A DNA stretch of 64,000 nucleotides from a virus: positions 24,016-88,015 of IMG/VR virus record IMGVR_UViG_3300042522_000700. One strand, written 5' to 3'. Under the pieces are notes generated by a model. That model was not told where the DNA came from. It searched no databases and was given only the letters and a program-made list of their open reading frames with translations. A program made the position numbers and the translations under genes. Positions 1 through 8,482 of this stretch are shown one piece after another. The first letter of the stretch is position 1, and each line of letters begins with the position of its first letter.

Positions 1-84
1 GAAGATCAGGGATTCGAACCCTGGAACGCTACTAACGTTAATAGTTTTCAAGACTATCGCCATCAACCACTCGGCCAATCTTCC
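1..84 (-). tRNA. tRNA-Ser (anticodon UGA), cut by window edge
   Basis: Read on the minus strand this folds as a class II tRNA: acceptor GGAAGAT, D arm GCC/GGC, anticodon stem ATAGT/ACTAT with loop CTTGAAA (anticodon TGA at plus 48-50), a long variable arm AACG/CGTT and T arm CAGGG-TTCGAAT-CCCTG. The long variable arm and UGA anticodon identify tRNA-Ser reading UCA. The 3' side of the acceptor stem stops at ATCTTC, so the last paired base and the discriminator lie just outside the window. It lies downstream of MazG, and phage tRNAs commonly adapt translation to an AT-rich genome. Confidence 0.96.
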
Positions 85-155
85 GTATTTTTGATGGTTC
101 AAGTGTGATATACCTCATAAGGATATAACAGGGACTTGAACTCTATCATTTCTAT

Positions 156-566
156 TTAGAGATCACCTTCTGCTCTGTGCTCAGAGTAGTAGATATCAAA
201 TGCTCCACCGGGATAACGTTTCTCAAGTTTTTTTACATTACGCTCTATGACTTCATTAAAAGAAACACCAAGTGCTTGTGTTGCTTGAGCTACGTACCAC
301 ATAACATCACCCAACTCAATAATAAGATGTTCTCGGTTATCGTCGTTCCAAGGCTTACCTTGAAAAACCATCTTCTTAACGATTTCCAAGAACTCGCCAC
401 CTTCAGCATTAATACCAACGCCAGCAGTAAGCAGTCGTTCAATATTGGCACCCTTACCATCAAGCTCAACAAGCCGATCAGCAAGGGAGCAAAAATCTTT
501 AGAAGCATCGCTGGTAACGGCATCTACAAACTCTTCGTAGCGTTGAAATACAATAGTATCAGACAT
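156..566 (-). CDS. mazG: MazG-like nucleotide pyrophosphohydrolase
   Basis: 136 residues. The central part carries the all-alpha NTP-pyrophosphatase signature: an EGGEFLEIVKK helix followed by HLIIELGDVMWYV, giving the E-x-x-E and E-x-x-D metal ligands of MazG. The family hydrolyses non-canonical or alarmone nucleotides; in cyanophages a mazG gene is a frequent host-derived auxiliary gene, proposed to act on (p)ppGpp or dNTP pools during infection. It follows gp41 by 3 bases, so it is the last protein gene of the gp43 operon before tRNA-Ser. Substrate cannot be told from sequence. Confidence 0.88.
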   Translation of the reverse strand: MSDTIVFQRYEEFVDAVTSDASKDFCSLADRLVELDGKGANIERLLTAGVGINAEGGEFLEIVKKMVFQGKPWNDDNREHLIIELGDVMWYVAQATQALGVSFNEVIERNVKKLEKRYPGGAFDIYYSEHRAEGDL

Positions 567-569
567 AAG

Positions 570-1958
570 TTAAATTACAAAAGTTGAAAATTTATTAAGA
601 CGAGATTGTTTATTGGAAGTATCTTCAAAGCGTTCAAAGGTTTCTTCCTCTTCGGTGTCCGTAATAGAACCGTCCGAGTCCTCTACATTATACAGCTTCA
701 TCTTCGCTCTGTCAATACCCACAGTGAACCTCTTGTAGTAAGTCGGATCGTTGTATCGGTTCTTAAGTTGTTTAACCATGATACGCCCAGACTGTTCAAG
801 CTCCTCAGTGGCAATAAGAGCAAACATAAAATCTGCTGTAGCAGGTAGACCAAAGGATTCAGAAGTGTCGGTAAGATCAACGTCAGAATTCCCGAAACCA
901 GAACGAGTAGTCTGAGTAGCAGTGACAATTGGTACGTTATGCTCAACAGCAAGACCACGAAGCTCCTCAGCAATCGCTTTAACATACGTATATGAATTTA
1001 CGATATGACCTTTATATCTAGCAGAAGCACAGATATTAAGATAGTCAATGTAAATGATGTCGGGAGCGAAATCTTTTTTCAATCGTAGATCACTGAGCAA
1101 TGCTTTGAAGTGACCAACGTGAGCAGAAGCAGTAGGGTATTCTTTAATAATAAGTTTACCTTGTGTCTTCTGTCCAATCTGATGAACTCTAGAAGTGAAG
1201 ATTGATTCTGGAATAGATCCAATATCTTTAATGTTTACGTTTAGTAAGTTTGCATCAATGCGTTCAGCAATCTTCTCTTCTGCCATCTCCATGGTAATGT
1301 AAAGAACATTCTTCCCCTGGGAAAGATTAGAAGCGGCACAGTGACACATAAAAAGAGACTTGCCCACACCAGTTCCAGCCAAAGCAACGTTAAGCGTCTT
1401 ATTCGGGAGTCCCCCTTTGGTGATAAGATTGAATTTCTCAAGATCAAATGGAATCTTTGATTCATCTTTATGATAATATTCATAACGTTGCTCTACGTTA
1501 TCTACGTAGTCGTGTCCTATGTATTCATCAAACGAAACTGCCAAGGCTTCTTGAAGTATCGATGGGATTGAATCTCTTGATAACTTCGGATCTCCCCCGT
1601 CAGCAATTTTGATTGACTGGAGTAGGGCGTTATAAATGGCCCTGTCTTTACACCACTTTTCTGTTGCTGTGACGACCCAATCTTTGTCGATTGATTCATC
1701 ACTATACTCTTTGATTTTTGTAAGGCTTTCTTTATAAGTGTCTTCAGTGAGATCATTTCTATCTTGTAGTGCTAAGATTAATATTTCCTTTGTAGGAACT
1801 TTATCATACTTGACGGAGAAATCGTGAATCTCTTCAAAGATAACTTTCTCAGAATACTCTTCAAAATATTCTGCTTTGAGATGAGGAACTACCTTCCGAT
1901 AGTATTCCTCATTACAAATTAAGTTTCTCAGAATAGTTGCTTCAATCTTCTCCGTCAT
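570..1958 (-). CDS. 41: Replicative DNA helicase gp41 (DnaB-like)
   Basis: 462 residues from the ATG at 1958; a GTG one codon upstream is also possible. The N-terminal helical region is followed by a RecA/DnaB-type ATPase with Walker A GTGVGKS at about residues 195-201 and a DnaB-type Walker B segment IIYIDYLN. Length is close to T4 gp41 (475). It is the 5'-3' helicase that encircles the lagging strand and works with primase and gp59. Its start lies inside the last codons of uvsX (17-base overlap), suggesting translational coupling. No inactivating change is visible. Confidence 0.95.
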   Translation of the reverse strand: MTEKIEATILRNLICNEEYYRKVVPHLKAEYFEEYSEKVIFEEIHDFSVKYDKVPTKEILILALQDRNDLTEDTYKESLTKIKEYSDESIDKDWVVTATEKWCKDRAIYNALLQSIKIADGGDPKLSRDSIPSILQEALAVSFDEYIGHDYVDNVEQRYEYYHKDESKIPFDLEKFNLITKGGLPNKTLNVALAGTGVGKSLFMCHCAASNLSQGKNVLYITMEMAEEKIAERIDANLLNVNIKDIGSIPESIFTSRVHQIGQKTQGKLIIKEYPTASAHVGHFKALLSDLRLKKDFAPDIIYIDYLNICASARYKGHIVNSYTYVKAIAEELRGLAVEHNVPIVTATQTTRSGFGNSDVDLTDTSESFGLPATADFMFALIATEELEQSGRIMVKQLKNRYNDPTYYKRFTVGIDRAKMKLYNVEDSDGSITDTEEEETFERFEDTSNKQSRLNKFSTFVI

Positions 1959-2973
1959 CACTTACCCCATAAAGAAATTCAACTGATGCTTGTTCCTGTA
2001 GCTTTGCCATTATATCATCGGTAAAATAGTCACCTGGATTTCGTAGAATTTCTTTACCATAAACTTTCTTACCGTTGACTTCATAGCGACCAGCACTGTT
2101 TTTCCAGATGCCAGCCCGCTCCCCCAATTCTAGCAGACCGTAGTGGCGTTCGAGACCACGTTCATCAAAGTACAGACGAGTCTCAACTTTAGATCCTTCT
2201 CGTGTCAAACGGGACTTCTTCGCCTCACATTTAATAATGTTTCCGATGAGATCGGTTCCGTCTTTTTCTTTTTTCTTTGAGAGATAAATGATTGTGCTAG
2301 CAGAATACTTAAGACCACTACCACCGCCCATCTCTTTCGTAGGAACGTAAGCGCCAACAACGTCATAGGTATGATTAGTAACTAACATGGGAATGTTTGC
2401 TTTGCCAAGTTTCAGTGTGAGAATTCTAAACACTGATTTGGTTAGCTGTGCCTTGGTCATGTCACGAACATTCTTGTCGTTAGAAGCATCCTCAACTTCT
2501 TTATTTGTGGCAAGCATTCCAAGGGAATCGAGAACAAACATGAGGGGCTTACGCTCCTCTTTTGGTTGCTCCATGTATTTATCGATGATTCTAACGGCCT
2601 GAGTACGAAACTCCTCAATCGTATCCACAGGGAAAATAACCATACGCTTAGAATCAATTCCCCTGCTTTCAATCATCTGTTTACTAATGGCAGACTCAGT
2701 TTCAAAGTAAATGACTCCAGCGTTAGGATCAATATTGAGGAAATTACGAACGACACTAAGACAGAAAAAAGTCTTTCCCGTGCCCGATTCTCCAGCAATA
2801 GCCGTAATTTTATTTGAGGGAATACCCCCAAACAAAGATCCAGAAACCAAGGCATTAAATATGTAACTCCCAGTATCAACAAAAGATTCAACGTCGCCAG
2901 CAGCAATGCCATCAGCAGCAAGGGCAGCGAATTCATTTTTACTATCCTTAATTACTTGTTGTAAAAAATCCAT
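1942..2973 (-). CDS. uvsX: UvsX, RecA-like strand-exchange recombinase
   Basis: 343 residues, smaller than T4 UvsX (about 390) and typical of cyanophage versions. Walker A GESGTGKT lies at residues 61-68; a Walker B FVLDSLG and a downstream [12 protein letters not shown] segment resembling the DNA-binding L2 area follow. It forms filaments on ssDNA with UvsY help and drives recombination-dependent replication. A clear Shine-Dalgarno AGGAG precedes the ATG and begins in the stop codon of gp43, only 7 bases upstream. Confidence 0.95.
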   Translation of the reverse strand: MDFLQQVIKDSKNEFAALAADGIAAGDVESFVDTGSYIFNALVSGSLFGGIPSNKITAIAGESGTGKTFFCLSVVRNFLNIDPNAGVIYFETESAISKQMIESRGIDSKRMVIFPVDTIEEFRTQAVRIIDKYMEQPKEERKPLMFVLDSLGMLATNKEVEDASNDKNVRDMTKAQLTKSVFRILTLKLGKANIPMLVTNHTYDVVGAYVPTKEMGGGSGLKYSASTIIYLSKKKEKDGTDLIGNIIKCEAKKSRLTREGSKVETRLYFDERGLERHYGLLELGERAGIWKNSAGRYEVNGKKVYGKEILRNPGDYFTDDIMAKLQEQASVEFLYGVSDDGED

Positions 2974-2980
2974 AATTCTC

Positions 2981-5476
2981 CTAACTAAAAAAACTCATGA
3001 GCGAAATCTTTCGCTCGGCATCCCAACCAATACATTCTAGCACATTTCTGAGCGGATCGTAAAACGACTTTTCAAATTGTGTCCTATAGTCCACGTACTT
3101 ATCCAAATTAAATTCTTCTGGCAACCTACCAAAAAACGAAATTACATTTTCTTGGATTGGGTTTGGCATCTTGAGGTAGAGAAACTTGATCTTCTCTCCT
3201 TCTTGGATAAGAGGGTACTTATGAGTAAGATTATTACTTCGTACATAGTGATTATACAATAATGCACCTCTGACTTGAATAGGAGTCCTCTCCTTATAAA
3301 TTGTTGAACGACTGGAATATTTTTGTAAACCATTACAACCTCGTGGGAAAGAAATGTCAAGATAATTTTGTTTACGAGTATCTTCTTTTATCTGTTCAAT
3401 AAAATTAATAATGTCATCATTGGTTTGATTGATGATGATCGTGTATGCTTTATACAACTTGTCTCGAAAGTATGCTGGGGTGGAAGACCTAGCGGTTTCC
3501 ATACCACAGATTTTCATCTTGGGTTCTTTGTATCGAACACCTTCACTATCCCATACGTTAAGAACATAACGTTTCTTGGCAGTCCAGAATCCACGGTTAG
3601 CAATGTTCTCCCGCTTCATTACCATTTTTTGGTCATAAGCATTTACATAGTCGGCCAATTCTTGGTAAGAACTTTTAATAAATTTCTCAAGTTCCATTTT
3701 ACAGATCTTATCAAGGAATGAGACAACGCTTTCATTAGTTTTCTCTCTTCCCTTGTATATAGTTTCCACCAAAGGACCCAGATTAAGGTACATAGAATCA
3801 GTATCACAAGCAATAACATAATCAACTTCAGTAGTTTTGAGAATTTTATTTAAGTACTGATTCATCTTTCGCTCAATCCATCGAATAGAAAGTTGACCAG
3901 AAAGAGTGATTGCCTCAGCGATTTCCAGTTTGTAGTAACGGAAGTGCTCGTTGCCGATGGCGCCATAGGCAGAGTTAAGTTGAATCTTACGTGCCATCTG
4001 AATGTTATTACAACGAGAAATCTCTTTCTTCAATTCAACCGTTGGATTGTTTTCATACTCCTGCTTGGCAGCCAACATTTTCTTTTTGTAGATAGTACGT
4101 TCCTCATAGATTTTTTCCATGAGCTTTGGCAGGAATCCTTGATACTCAGTTGTATAAAAAGTGCCATTAGCACAGAGAGTTTTTCCTGACAAGTCACCTA
4201 AATTTATCTCCCGATTCAGCAATCTATCTACGTTAGCGTATGGATGCCTTTCCCCTAGAAGTGTTTCTGGAGAAAGATTATATTGCATGATCAAGTGAGG
4301 GTATAGACTATTAAGGTCAAAACTCACAACCCAATCATACAATCCAGGAACAGGTTCTTTTACAAATGCTCCAGCATACTTATTATCTTTGCTACTTTCT
4401 TTCTTAGGAGGAATAGCAATTTTTTGTTTGGCGAGATAAACATAAATGATGTTATCCCACATACGTACTTGAGAATATACATCCTCAAAATTTACCTTGG
4501 CATCATATGCCATAGTAAAAGCAAGTTCAAGAAGTTTCATCTTGTCGTCTAGTTTGTCAACCAGTCGAACGTCAATGATGTTGTACTTAACAAATTTATC
4601 CCAATCTTTAGTGTAGAACTCCTTAAAAGTATCGAACTCAGAGTGATCGAGTTTCTTTTCATCCAGTTCTACAAAAGCAATATGATCAAGACGATATGAT
4701 TCTTGATTAGTATAAGTAAATTTCTTATACAGTTCAAGATAATCTAGTGTAGCAATACCCATCAAATCATAAGCAAAGTTCTTACGACCTTTGATAAAAA
4801 TTTCCCTGGACATTGTATTTTTCCAAGGAGAAAGAAGACGAGCTTCTGCTTCTCCCACCATACGCTCAATCCTACGATAGATGTACGGAATGTCGAACAA
4901 CTGGACATTCCATCCAGTAATCACATCTGGATAATTTTCCATCCACCAGTGAAGGAAACCTTTCAACAAACCAATTTCAGAATCGAAGTGAAGGTAGTTA
5001 ACTTCTTTATCGTCGTTATGATATGGACGAGAACCAAAAACAGTAATACGACCCATCTCACTGTCCTTGATGCTGATCAAAAGAATCTCTTGATCGGCAG
5101 ATTCAATATCAGGAAATCCGTTTTCTGCTCCTGTCTCGATGTCGAGAGTAAAGACACGAATCTTACTAGTGTCATATTTCATTTCATCTTCAGGATACTC
5201 TTGAAAAATATACTGATTCAGAAACCGTGTCTGACCATAGATTTGAAAGTCATCAATATCTTTATGATCTTCAATAAACTGTTTGGCATCACGGATACTC
5301 CCCTGCATTACTGGGCGAACATTCTTTCCGTCAAGAGTTTTCCATTCCTCCTGCTTGGCAGAAGGAAGGAACAATGTTGGATTGAATTGAACTTTGTCTT
5401 GAAATTTTCTACCATTTTCATAACCACGAACGAGAATAGAATTCCCGGATTGTTCAACACTGGTGTAAAATTTCAT
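2981..5476 (-). CDS. 43: DNA polymerase gp43 (family B)
   Basis: 831 residues against 898 in T4. The exonuclease I motif DIE has its acidic residues at D112 and E114. Polymerase motif [10 protein letters not shown] lies around residue 387 and motif C DTDSMYL around 557; motif B with QLNSAYGA lies between them. Replicates the genome with proofreading, tethered by gp45. The start overlaps the preceding 95-residue gene by ATGA. No intein, intron or split is seen, although family B polymerase genes of some related phages carry them. Confidence 0.97.
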   Translation of the reverse strand: MKFYTSVEQSGNSILVRGYENGRKFQDKVQFNPTLFLPSAKQEEWKTLDGKNVRPVMQGSIRDAKQFIEDHKDIDDFQIYGQTRFLNQYIFQEYPEDEMKYDTSKIRVFTLDIETGAENGFPDIESADQEILLISIKDSEMGRITVFGSRPYHNDDKEVNYLHFDSEIGLLKGFLHWWMENYPDVITGWNVQLFDIPYIYRRIERMVGEAEARLLSPWKNTMSREIFIKGRKNFAYDLMGIATLDYLELYKKFTYTNQESYRLDHIAFVELDEKKLDHSEFDTFKEFYTKDWDKFVKYNIIDVRLVDKLDDKMKLLELAFTMAYDAKVNFEDVYSQVRMWDNIIYVYLAKQKIAIPPKKESSKDNKYAGAFVKEPVPGLYDWVVSFDLNSLYPHLIMQYNLSPETLLGERHPYANVDRLLNREINLGDLSGKTLCANGTFYTTEYQGFLPKLMEKIYEERTIYKKKMLAAKQEYENNPTVELKKEISRCNNIQMARKIQLNSAYGAIGNEHFRYYKLEIAEAITLSGQLSIRWIERKMNQYLNKILKTTEVDYVIACDTDSMYLNLGPLVETIYKGREKTNESVVSFLDKICKMELEKFIKSSYQELADYVNAYDQKMVMKRENIANRGFWTAKKRYVLNVWDSEGVRYKEPKMKICGMETARSSTPAYFRDKLYKAYTIIINQTNDDIINFIEQIKEDTRKQNYLDISFPRGCNGLQKYSSRSTIYKERTPIQVRGALLYNHYVRSNNLTHKYPLIQEGEKIKFLYLKMPNPIQENVISFFGRLPEEFNLDKYVDYRTQFEKSFYDPLRNVLECIGWDAERKISLMSFFS

Positions 5477-5760
5477 TCTTCAGGTTCTTCGTCAATAGGT
5501 ACAGGTTTTTCAATATCGACCGAAGCACGATACTGATTGTAAATAAAATTGGATGGGTCCGCAATTAAACTGATTTCAGATGATCTGACAATAAATTCAC
5601 GGTCTTTAGCGTGGGGAGGGAAGGCTCCTAGGCAGGAACCCTCCACCTCATACGGGTATTTTAGCACACAATCAGGATCCCCAAACTCCACATCAGGAAT
5701 TTCTTCAATTTCTGAAACAATCCAGATGCCAGCAAACCTGATTAATTTAACATCATTCAT
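5473..5760 (-). CDS. Small protein upstream of polymerase, Sm-like family member
   Basis: 95 residues, function unknown. It follows the same plan as the next two genes upstream: an N-terminal strand (VKLIRFAGIWIVSEI), a short acidic turn with a DPDCVLKYP stretch, a proline-containing middle, then an ISLIADPSNFIYNQY ending that matches the (V/I)xIGxP...Y endings of its neighbours. By eye it is the most diverged of four paralogues. It overlaps gp43 by ATGA and the gene before by 8 bases. The LSm-like fold is inference from pattern only. Confidence 0.75.
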   Translation of the reverse strand: MNDVKLIRFAGIWIVSEIEEIPDVEFGDPDCVLKYPYEVEGSCLGAFPPHAKDREFIVRSSEISLIADPSNFIYNQYRASVDIEKPVPIDEEPEE

Positions 5761-6151
5761 TTGGCATCACTTCAGGATTAATAACTTTTCTAATTTCTTC
5801 TTGTTGAAGACGAGCATTTTCATTTTCTTCAATTATTTTTTCCGCTTGCTCAATTTTGGATTGATAAGCTACCGATAATCCTGGATCTGGTTGTCCTATA
5901 GCAAGAACTCCATCGTAGGGAATTTTATATTGAACATCAGTAGAATAAGGACACCACTTACTAAATTTAACTTGTAAATCTTGTTCTGGATTATCTGTAT
6001 TTTTTACTTCCACAAGTGAAAGGGTATATGGGTGAGTAAAAACTAAACAAATGCCCTTTTTATCTTCCCCGTCTCCCTCAAAAGCTTCTTGAAGAAGAGT
6101 GATTATTTTTTCTCCAGTTTTTAAAATTACGATTGCTGGTGATTTATTCAT
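5753..6151 (-). CDS. Small conserved cyanophage protein, Sm-like family member
   Basis: 132 residues, function unknown. Starts with IVILKTGEKIITLLQEAF, continues with a CLVFTHPYTLSL strand, then KWCPYS, IPYDGVLAIGQPDPGLSVAY and a charged C-terminal helix (EQAEKIIEENENARLQQEE). Aligns by eye with the upstream 116-residue gene over its whole first 100 residues, including W-(C/S)-P-(Y/F)-S and the IP(Y/F)D-V-IG-P core. Overlaps both neighbours by 8 bases, so probably translationally coupled. May be an RNA- or polymerase-associated small barrel protein, but no function is shown. Confidence 0.8.
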   Translation of the reverse strand: MNKSPAIVILKTGEKIITLLQEAFEGDGEDKKGICLVFTHPYTLSLVEVKNTDNPEQDLQVKFSKWCPYSTDVQYKIPYDGVLAIGQPDPGLSVAYQSKIEQAEKIIEENENARLQQEEIRKVINPEVMPNE

Positions 6152-6494
6152 TTTCTTTTACCTCATTAAAAATTTCTTGGTTGTCAATTACACTGTAATA
6201 TGGTTGTACAGTTTCAATATATTTTTCTAAAATTTGATCTTTCGGTTCTCCTATACTAACAACATAATCAAAAGGAATTCTAAATTGTAAGCTTTTAGAG
6301 AATGGTGACCATTGCTGAAAAATAATTCTTACTTCATTTTCATCAGGTGTGTCTTTTGGAAATGTGTAAGAAATTACCATAGGAACTTCAATCAAGAAGC
6401 ACAAAGGATCTTCAGTTTCTTCAACCATTAACTCAGTTAATTTACATATGATATGCTGTTTATTTTTCAGCATAACAATTTTAATGTCTTCCAT
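6144..6494 (-). CDS. Small conserved cyanophage protein, Sm-like family member
   Basis: 116 residues, first gene of the gp43 operon, directly behind the early promoter at 6518-6546. It shows IKIVMLKNKQHIICKL, DPLCFLIEVPMVISY, QQWSPFSKSLQFRIPFDYVVSIGEP and a terminal ILEKYIETV. The strand-turn-strand arrangement with K-(T/N)-(G/K) near the N-terminus resembles Sm/LSm barrels (inference). Predicted leader is about 16 bases, with no strong Shine-Dalgarno visible. Confidence 0.8.
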   Translation of the reverse strand: MEDIKIVMLKNKQHIICKLTELMVEETEDPLCFLIEVPMVISYTFPKDTPDENEVRIIFQQWSPFSKSLQFRIPFDYVVSIGEPKDQILEKYIETVQPYYSVIDNQEIFNEVKENE

Positions 6495-6517
6495 AAATTT
6501 AATTTTTCAATACTTTA

Positions 6518-6546
6518 ATTATACCACAAAAAGAAACGGGGGTCAA
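6518..6546 (-). promoter_or_regulatory. Sigma70-type early promoter of the gp43 operon
   Basis: On the minus strand TTGACC (plus 6541-6546), 17-base spacer, TATAAT (plus 6518-6523), ending 23 bases before the ATG at 6494. The -35 box is part of the descending arm of the hsp20 terminator hairpin. Confidence 0.8.
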
Positions 6547-6571
6547 GGTTGGATTTTGCCAACCAGACCCC
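6539..6571 (-). terminator. Rho-independent terminator after hsp20
   Basis: Two stacked stems GGGGTC/GACCCC (6539-6544 with 6566-6571) and GGTTGG/CCAACC (6547-6552 with 6559-6564), loop of 6. On the minus strand it is followed by CGTTTCTTTTT, a T-rich tract. It doubles as the upstream part of the next promoter. Confidence 0.75.
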
Positions 6572-6610
6572 AAGCGACGACGATATTTGGGTAACCCCGT
6601 CAGTATTTAT

Positions 6611-7075
6611 TTAATTGTGGTTGGAATTTGTATCCTCTGTCAAAAATTGAGAAGTTTTAATAGATCTACCAATATTATAAGTTGTTTTCTTTTGATGTTC
6701 AGGAATAATTTTTTCCAAAGAGATTGTCAACAAACCATCTTCAAAATCAACAGAAGAAACTTTTACATCCTCAGATAGTTGCCACGAATTATTAAAGGAA
6801 CGTTTGGACAAGCCTTTGTGTAAGTAATTTCTTTCAGTATCTCGTTTCTCAACTTTAGAGGTAACTCTGAGAATGTTCTGTTCTGTAGTGACTTCAATCT
6901 CATTTGCTTTAAATCCAGCAAGAGCGATTTCAATTTCGTAATTAGCGTTATCATGTTTGATAAGATTGTACGGAGGATAGTTGGTATTGTGACCAGACAT
7001 AGCATCTAAACGATTAAAAATGTCATCCAATCCTACGTTAAATGGTTGATAAACTTGCCAAGATAAATTAGTCAT
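6611..7075 (-). CDS. hsp20: Hsp20 / alpha-crystallin small heat-shock protein
   Basis: 154 residues. N-terminal arm with WQVYQPFNVGLDDIF, then an alpha-crystallin domain: YEIEIALAGFKANEIEV, ILRVTSKVE, the KRSFNNSWQLSEDV strand and GLLTISLEK; a short polar tail follows. Acts as an ATP-independent holdase. Common in T4-like cyanophages, where a role in protecting phage or photosystem proteins or in virion assembly is proposed. Shine-Dalgarno AAGGAG lies 8 bases before the ATG. Flanked by terminators on both sides, so it is a single-gene unit. Its stop codon abuts a late-type AATAAATA motif. Confidence 0.92.
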   Translation of the reverse strand: MTNLSWQVYQPFNVGLDDIFNRLDAMSGHNTNYPPYNLIKHDNANYEIEIALAGFKANEIEVTTEQNILRVTSKVEKRDTERNYLHKGLSKRSFNNSWQLSEDVKVSSVDFEDGLLTISLEKIIPEHQKKTTYNIGRSIKTSQFLTEDTNSNHN

Positions 7076-7150
7076 TTGGTTTTCTCCTTAAATAAGCGAG
7101 TGTTATATAAGACCCCGAAGGCATCTCATAATAATTTATTACAAAACAAC

Positions 7151-7180
7151 AAAAAATGGTAGGAGGATTCCCCTACCATT
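7151..7180 (-). terminator. Rho-independent terminator ending the gp45-regA operon
   Basis: Stem AATGGTAGG/CCTACCATT (7155-7163 with 7172-7180), loop of 8, followed on the minus strand by six T (plus 7151-7156). The stop codon of the 42-residue gene overlaps the stem. Confidence 0.88.
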
Positions 7181-7307
7181 ATTGTTCGGTCATCAGTATT
7201 GTATAACCACGTTTACGATACCAATCCAAATGAGCTTTACCCCAAGGTATTGTTATCCACACTATAGTTTTTTCTGGTGTGAGAAACTGAACCTTGACTG
7301 TTCTCAT
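7179..7307 (-). CDS. 42-residue micro-protein after RegA
   Basis: Short gene beginning MRTVKVQFLTPEK and ending RGYTILMTEQ, with a WITIPWGKAH-LDWYRKR core rich in aromatic and basic residues. The ATG overlaps the regA stop as ATGA, the coupling used throughout this operon, and its stop falls in the stem of the operon terminator. Length, coupling and exact fit between regA and the terminator argue that it is real. Function unknown; the basic/aromatic face could bind nucleic acid or a partner protein (inference). Confidence 0.7.
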   Translation of the reverse strand: MRTVKVQFLTPEKTIVWITIPWGKAHLDWYRKRGYTILMTEQ

Positions 7308-7723
7308 TCAGGTTTTTTTCTACCGATATTATACTTGCTTTCTAAAGTCCATTCGTCCTTTTCTTTAAAGGCAAGAACTTTAATTTGATTGAGTGGAGCA
7401 ACATCCTCAATTTTTTCAGGAGTTACTACGGTAATAAGTCCCCAATCAGAAAGCAATTGAATGATACGATTCCTACGCTGAACGTCATTCAACGAAAGAT
7501 TGGTATGCTTACCGTCCAAAGCAAATAGTTCTTTGAAATGAACGATGTAATATCTACCTTGCTTATGAAGAATATGGCAAGATTGGTAAATTTTCTTTTC
7601 TTTTCTAGAAGCAACACCAATCCTCGTAAGGGTTTCACGAACTTTCAAAAAGTCATCTGGCTCAGCCAGAGAAACCTCCACCATATCAGATTGTTGCCAC
7701 TGAATTACAATATCATCTGTCAT
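7304..7723 (-). CDS. regA: RegA translational repressor
   Basis: 139 residues; T4 RegA has 122. The core matches the family closely: EPDDFLKVRETLTRIGVA, YQSCHILHKQGRYYIVHFKELFALDG, then LLSDWGLI and a terminal segment with EWTLESKYNIG. RegA binds translation-initiation regions of early phage mRNAs and blocks ribosome entry, including its own message. Here it lies behind gp62, as in T4 (44-62-regA), joined by an ATGA overlap. Confidence 0.95.
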   Translation of the reverse strand: MTDDIVIQWQQSDMVEVSLAEPDDFLKVRETLTRIGVASRKEKKIYQSCHILHKQGRYYIVHFKELFALDGKHTNLSLNDVQRRNRIIQLLSDWGLITVVTPEKIEDVAPLNQIKVLAFKEKDEWTLESKYNIGRKKPE

Positions 7724-8106
7724 TTTGTTCCACCCTTATTCAATGCTTTTTTTATAATTTCAAGTTGATCTGTTGTAAGAATCTGTAATGCTTCGAGAGC
7801 TTTGTTATGACTATAGCCATAATACTCTTTCACCAATTCAAGATGCTCAAGCGTTTGCTTTTTGACCCAAGGACTATAACGTTTTCTTGGTTTCAAAGTA
7901 TTTATAAAAAAATCAAATTGAAGTTTCTTGTCCAGATGAGCATTCTTGTTCATCTCATTGACGTACAGAATAGTATCTGTAAATGAAGACAAGCATTTGT
8001 TAACAATAAAAGGTGGATACCCTTTCACTGCTTCTTGATCATCATCAAGAAGTTTCTTTTTTGTTTGATTGATAGCGTTAAGATAATCTTTCAACTCATA
8101 TTTCAT
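7720..8106 (-). CDS. 62: Clamp-loader small subunit gp62
   Basis: 128 residues, shorter than T4 gp62 (187). All-helical, lysine-rich; features include YLNAINQTKKKLL, YPPFIVNKCLSSFTDTI, and KRYSPWVKK as in gp62 proteins. It forms the gp44(4)/gp62(1) ATPase that opens and loads the gp45 clamp. Overlaps regA by 4 bases and the upstream 45-residue gene by 4 bases. The assignment rests on position plus the IVNK / NTLKP-KRYSPW patterns. Confidence 0.88.
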   Translation of the reverse strand: MKYELKDYLNAINQTKKKLLDDDQEAVKGYPPFIVNKCLSSFTDTILYVNEMNKNAHLDKKLQFDFFINTLKPRKRYSPWVKKQTLEHLELVKEYYGYSHNKALEALQILTTDQLEIIKKALNKGGTK

Positions 8107-8240
8107 ACAGCAGTCACACCAACTACTTTAGCGTTTGGATTACGAGCAAGAGCAACTTCCTTTGCTTCCTGGTAATTACGAGCTTCAACCTCTTCGTTGA
8201 AAACTTTACCAGCGACATAGAGTTGAACACGGCAGCGCAT
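8103..8240 (-). CDS. 45-residue micro-protein between gp44 and gp62
   Basis: Begins MRCRVQLYVAGKVFNEEV and ends NPNAKVVGVTAV: a strand, a helix (ARNYQEAKEVALARN) and a strand, a compact beta-alpha-beta look. It has one of the best ribosome binding sites of the window, AAGGAGGA, which overlaps the last codons and stop of the gene before it. Its TGA overlaps the gp62 ATG. Position between the clamp-loader subunits suggests it is made with them; function unknown. Confidence 0.78.
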   Translation of the reverse strand: MRCRVQLYVAGKVFNEEVEARNYQEAKEVALARNPNAKVVGVTAV

Positions 8241-8242
8241 AA

Positions 8243-8482
8243 TTAAAATCCTCCTTGGGTTTCATCAATTATAAAAGGATACTGGGCACCGTGATTCAGG
8301 GTAGTGCCAGTTCCTGTAGTGGCATAGTCAGATGGATTGTATTTAAGAAATTCTCGAAAAGTCATTTTCATTTCTTTCATGGTCATCCCACAATGTTCGG
8401 CAGCAAAAGGCAAATTCATTGTGGCACGAAACAATCCCTCATTAGCTTCACGAACATTTTCAGGAGTAGTTTTTACTTTCAT
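8243..8482 (-). CDS. 79-residue conserved protein between gp44 and gp62
   Basis: Starts MKVKTTPENVREANEGLFRAT; helical first half with HCGMTMKEMKMTFREFL, then a polar tail ending in DETQGGF. The first part resembles a small helix-turn-helix-like bundle, but no known family is recognised. Its start overlaps the gp44 stop as ATGA, and its last codons supply the Shine-Dalgarno for the next micro-gene. Cyanophages commonly have small genes inserted between gp44 and gp62, whereas in T4 the two are adjacent. Confidence 0.78.
   Translation of the reverse strand: MKVKTTPENVREANEGLFRATMNLPFAAEHCGMTMKEMKMTFREFLKYNPSDYATTGTGTTLNHGAQYPFIIDETQGGF

Noticed and set aside
97-141. GTTCAAGT/ACTTGAAC inverted repeat between tRNA-Ser and mazG, with text like the T arm of a second tRNA
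   Set aside because: The T stem does not pair on its 5' side and no acceptor, D or anticodon arm can be built; at best a tRNA relic or chance hairpin without a T tract.
2981-5476. Search for an intein, intron or split in gp43
   Set aside because: The reading frame is continuous with exonuclease and polymerase motifs in normal spacing; no intein ends are seen.
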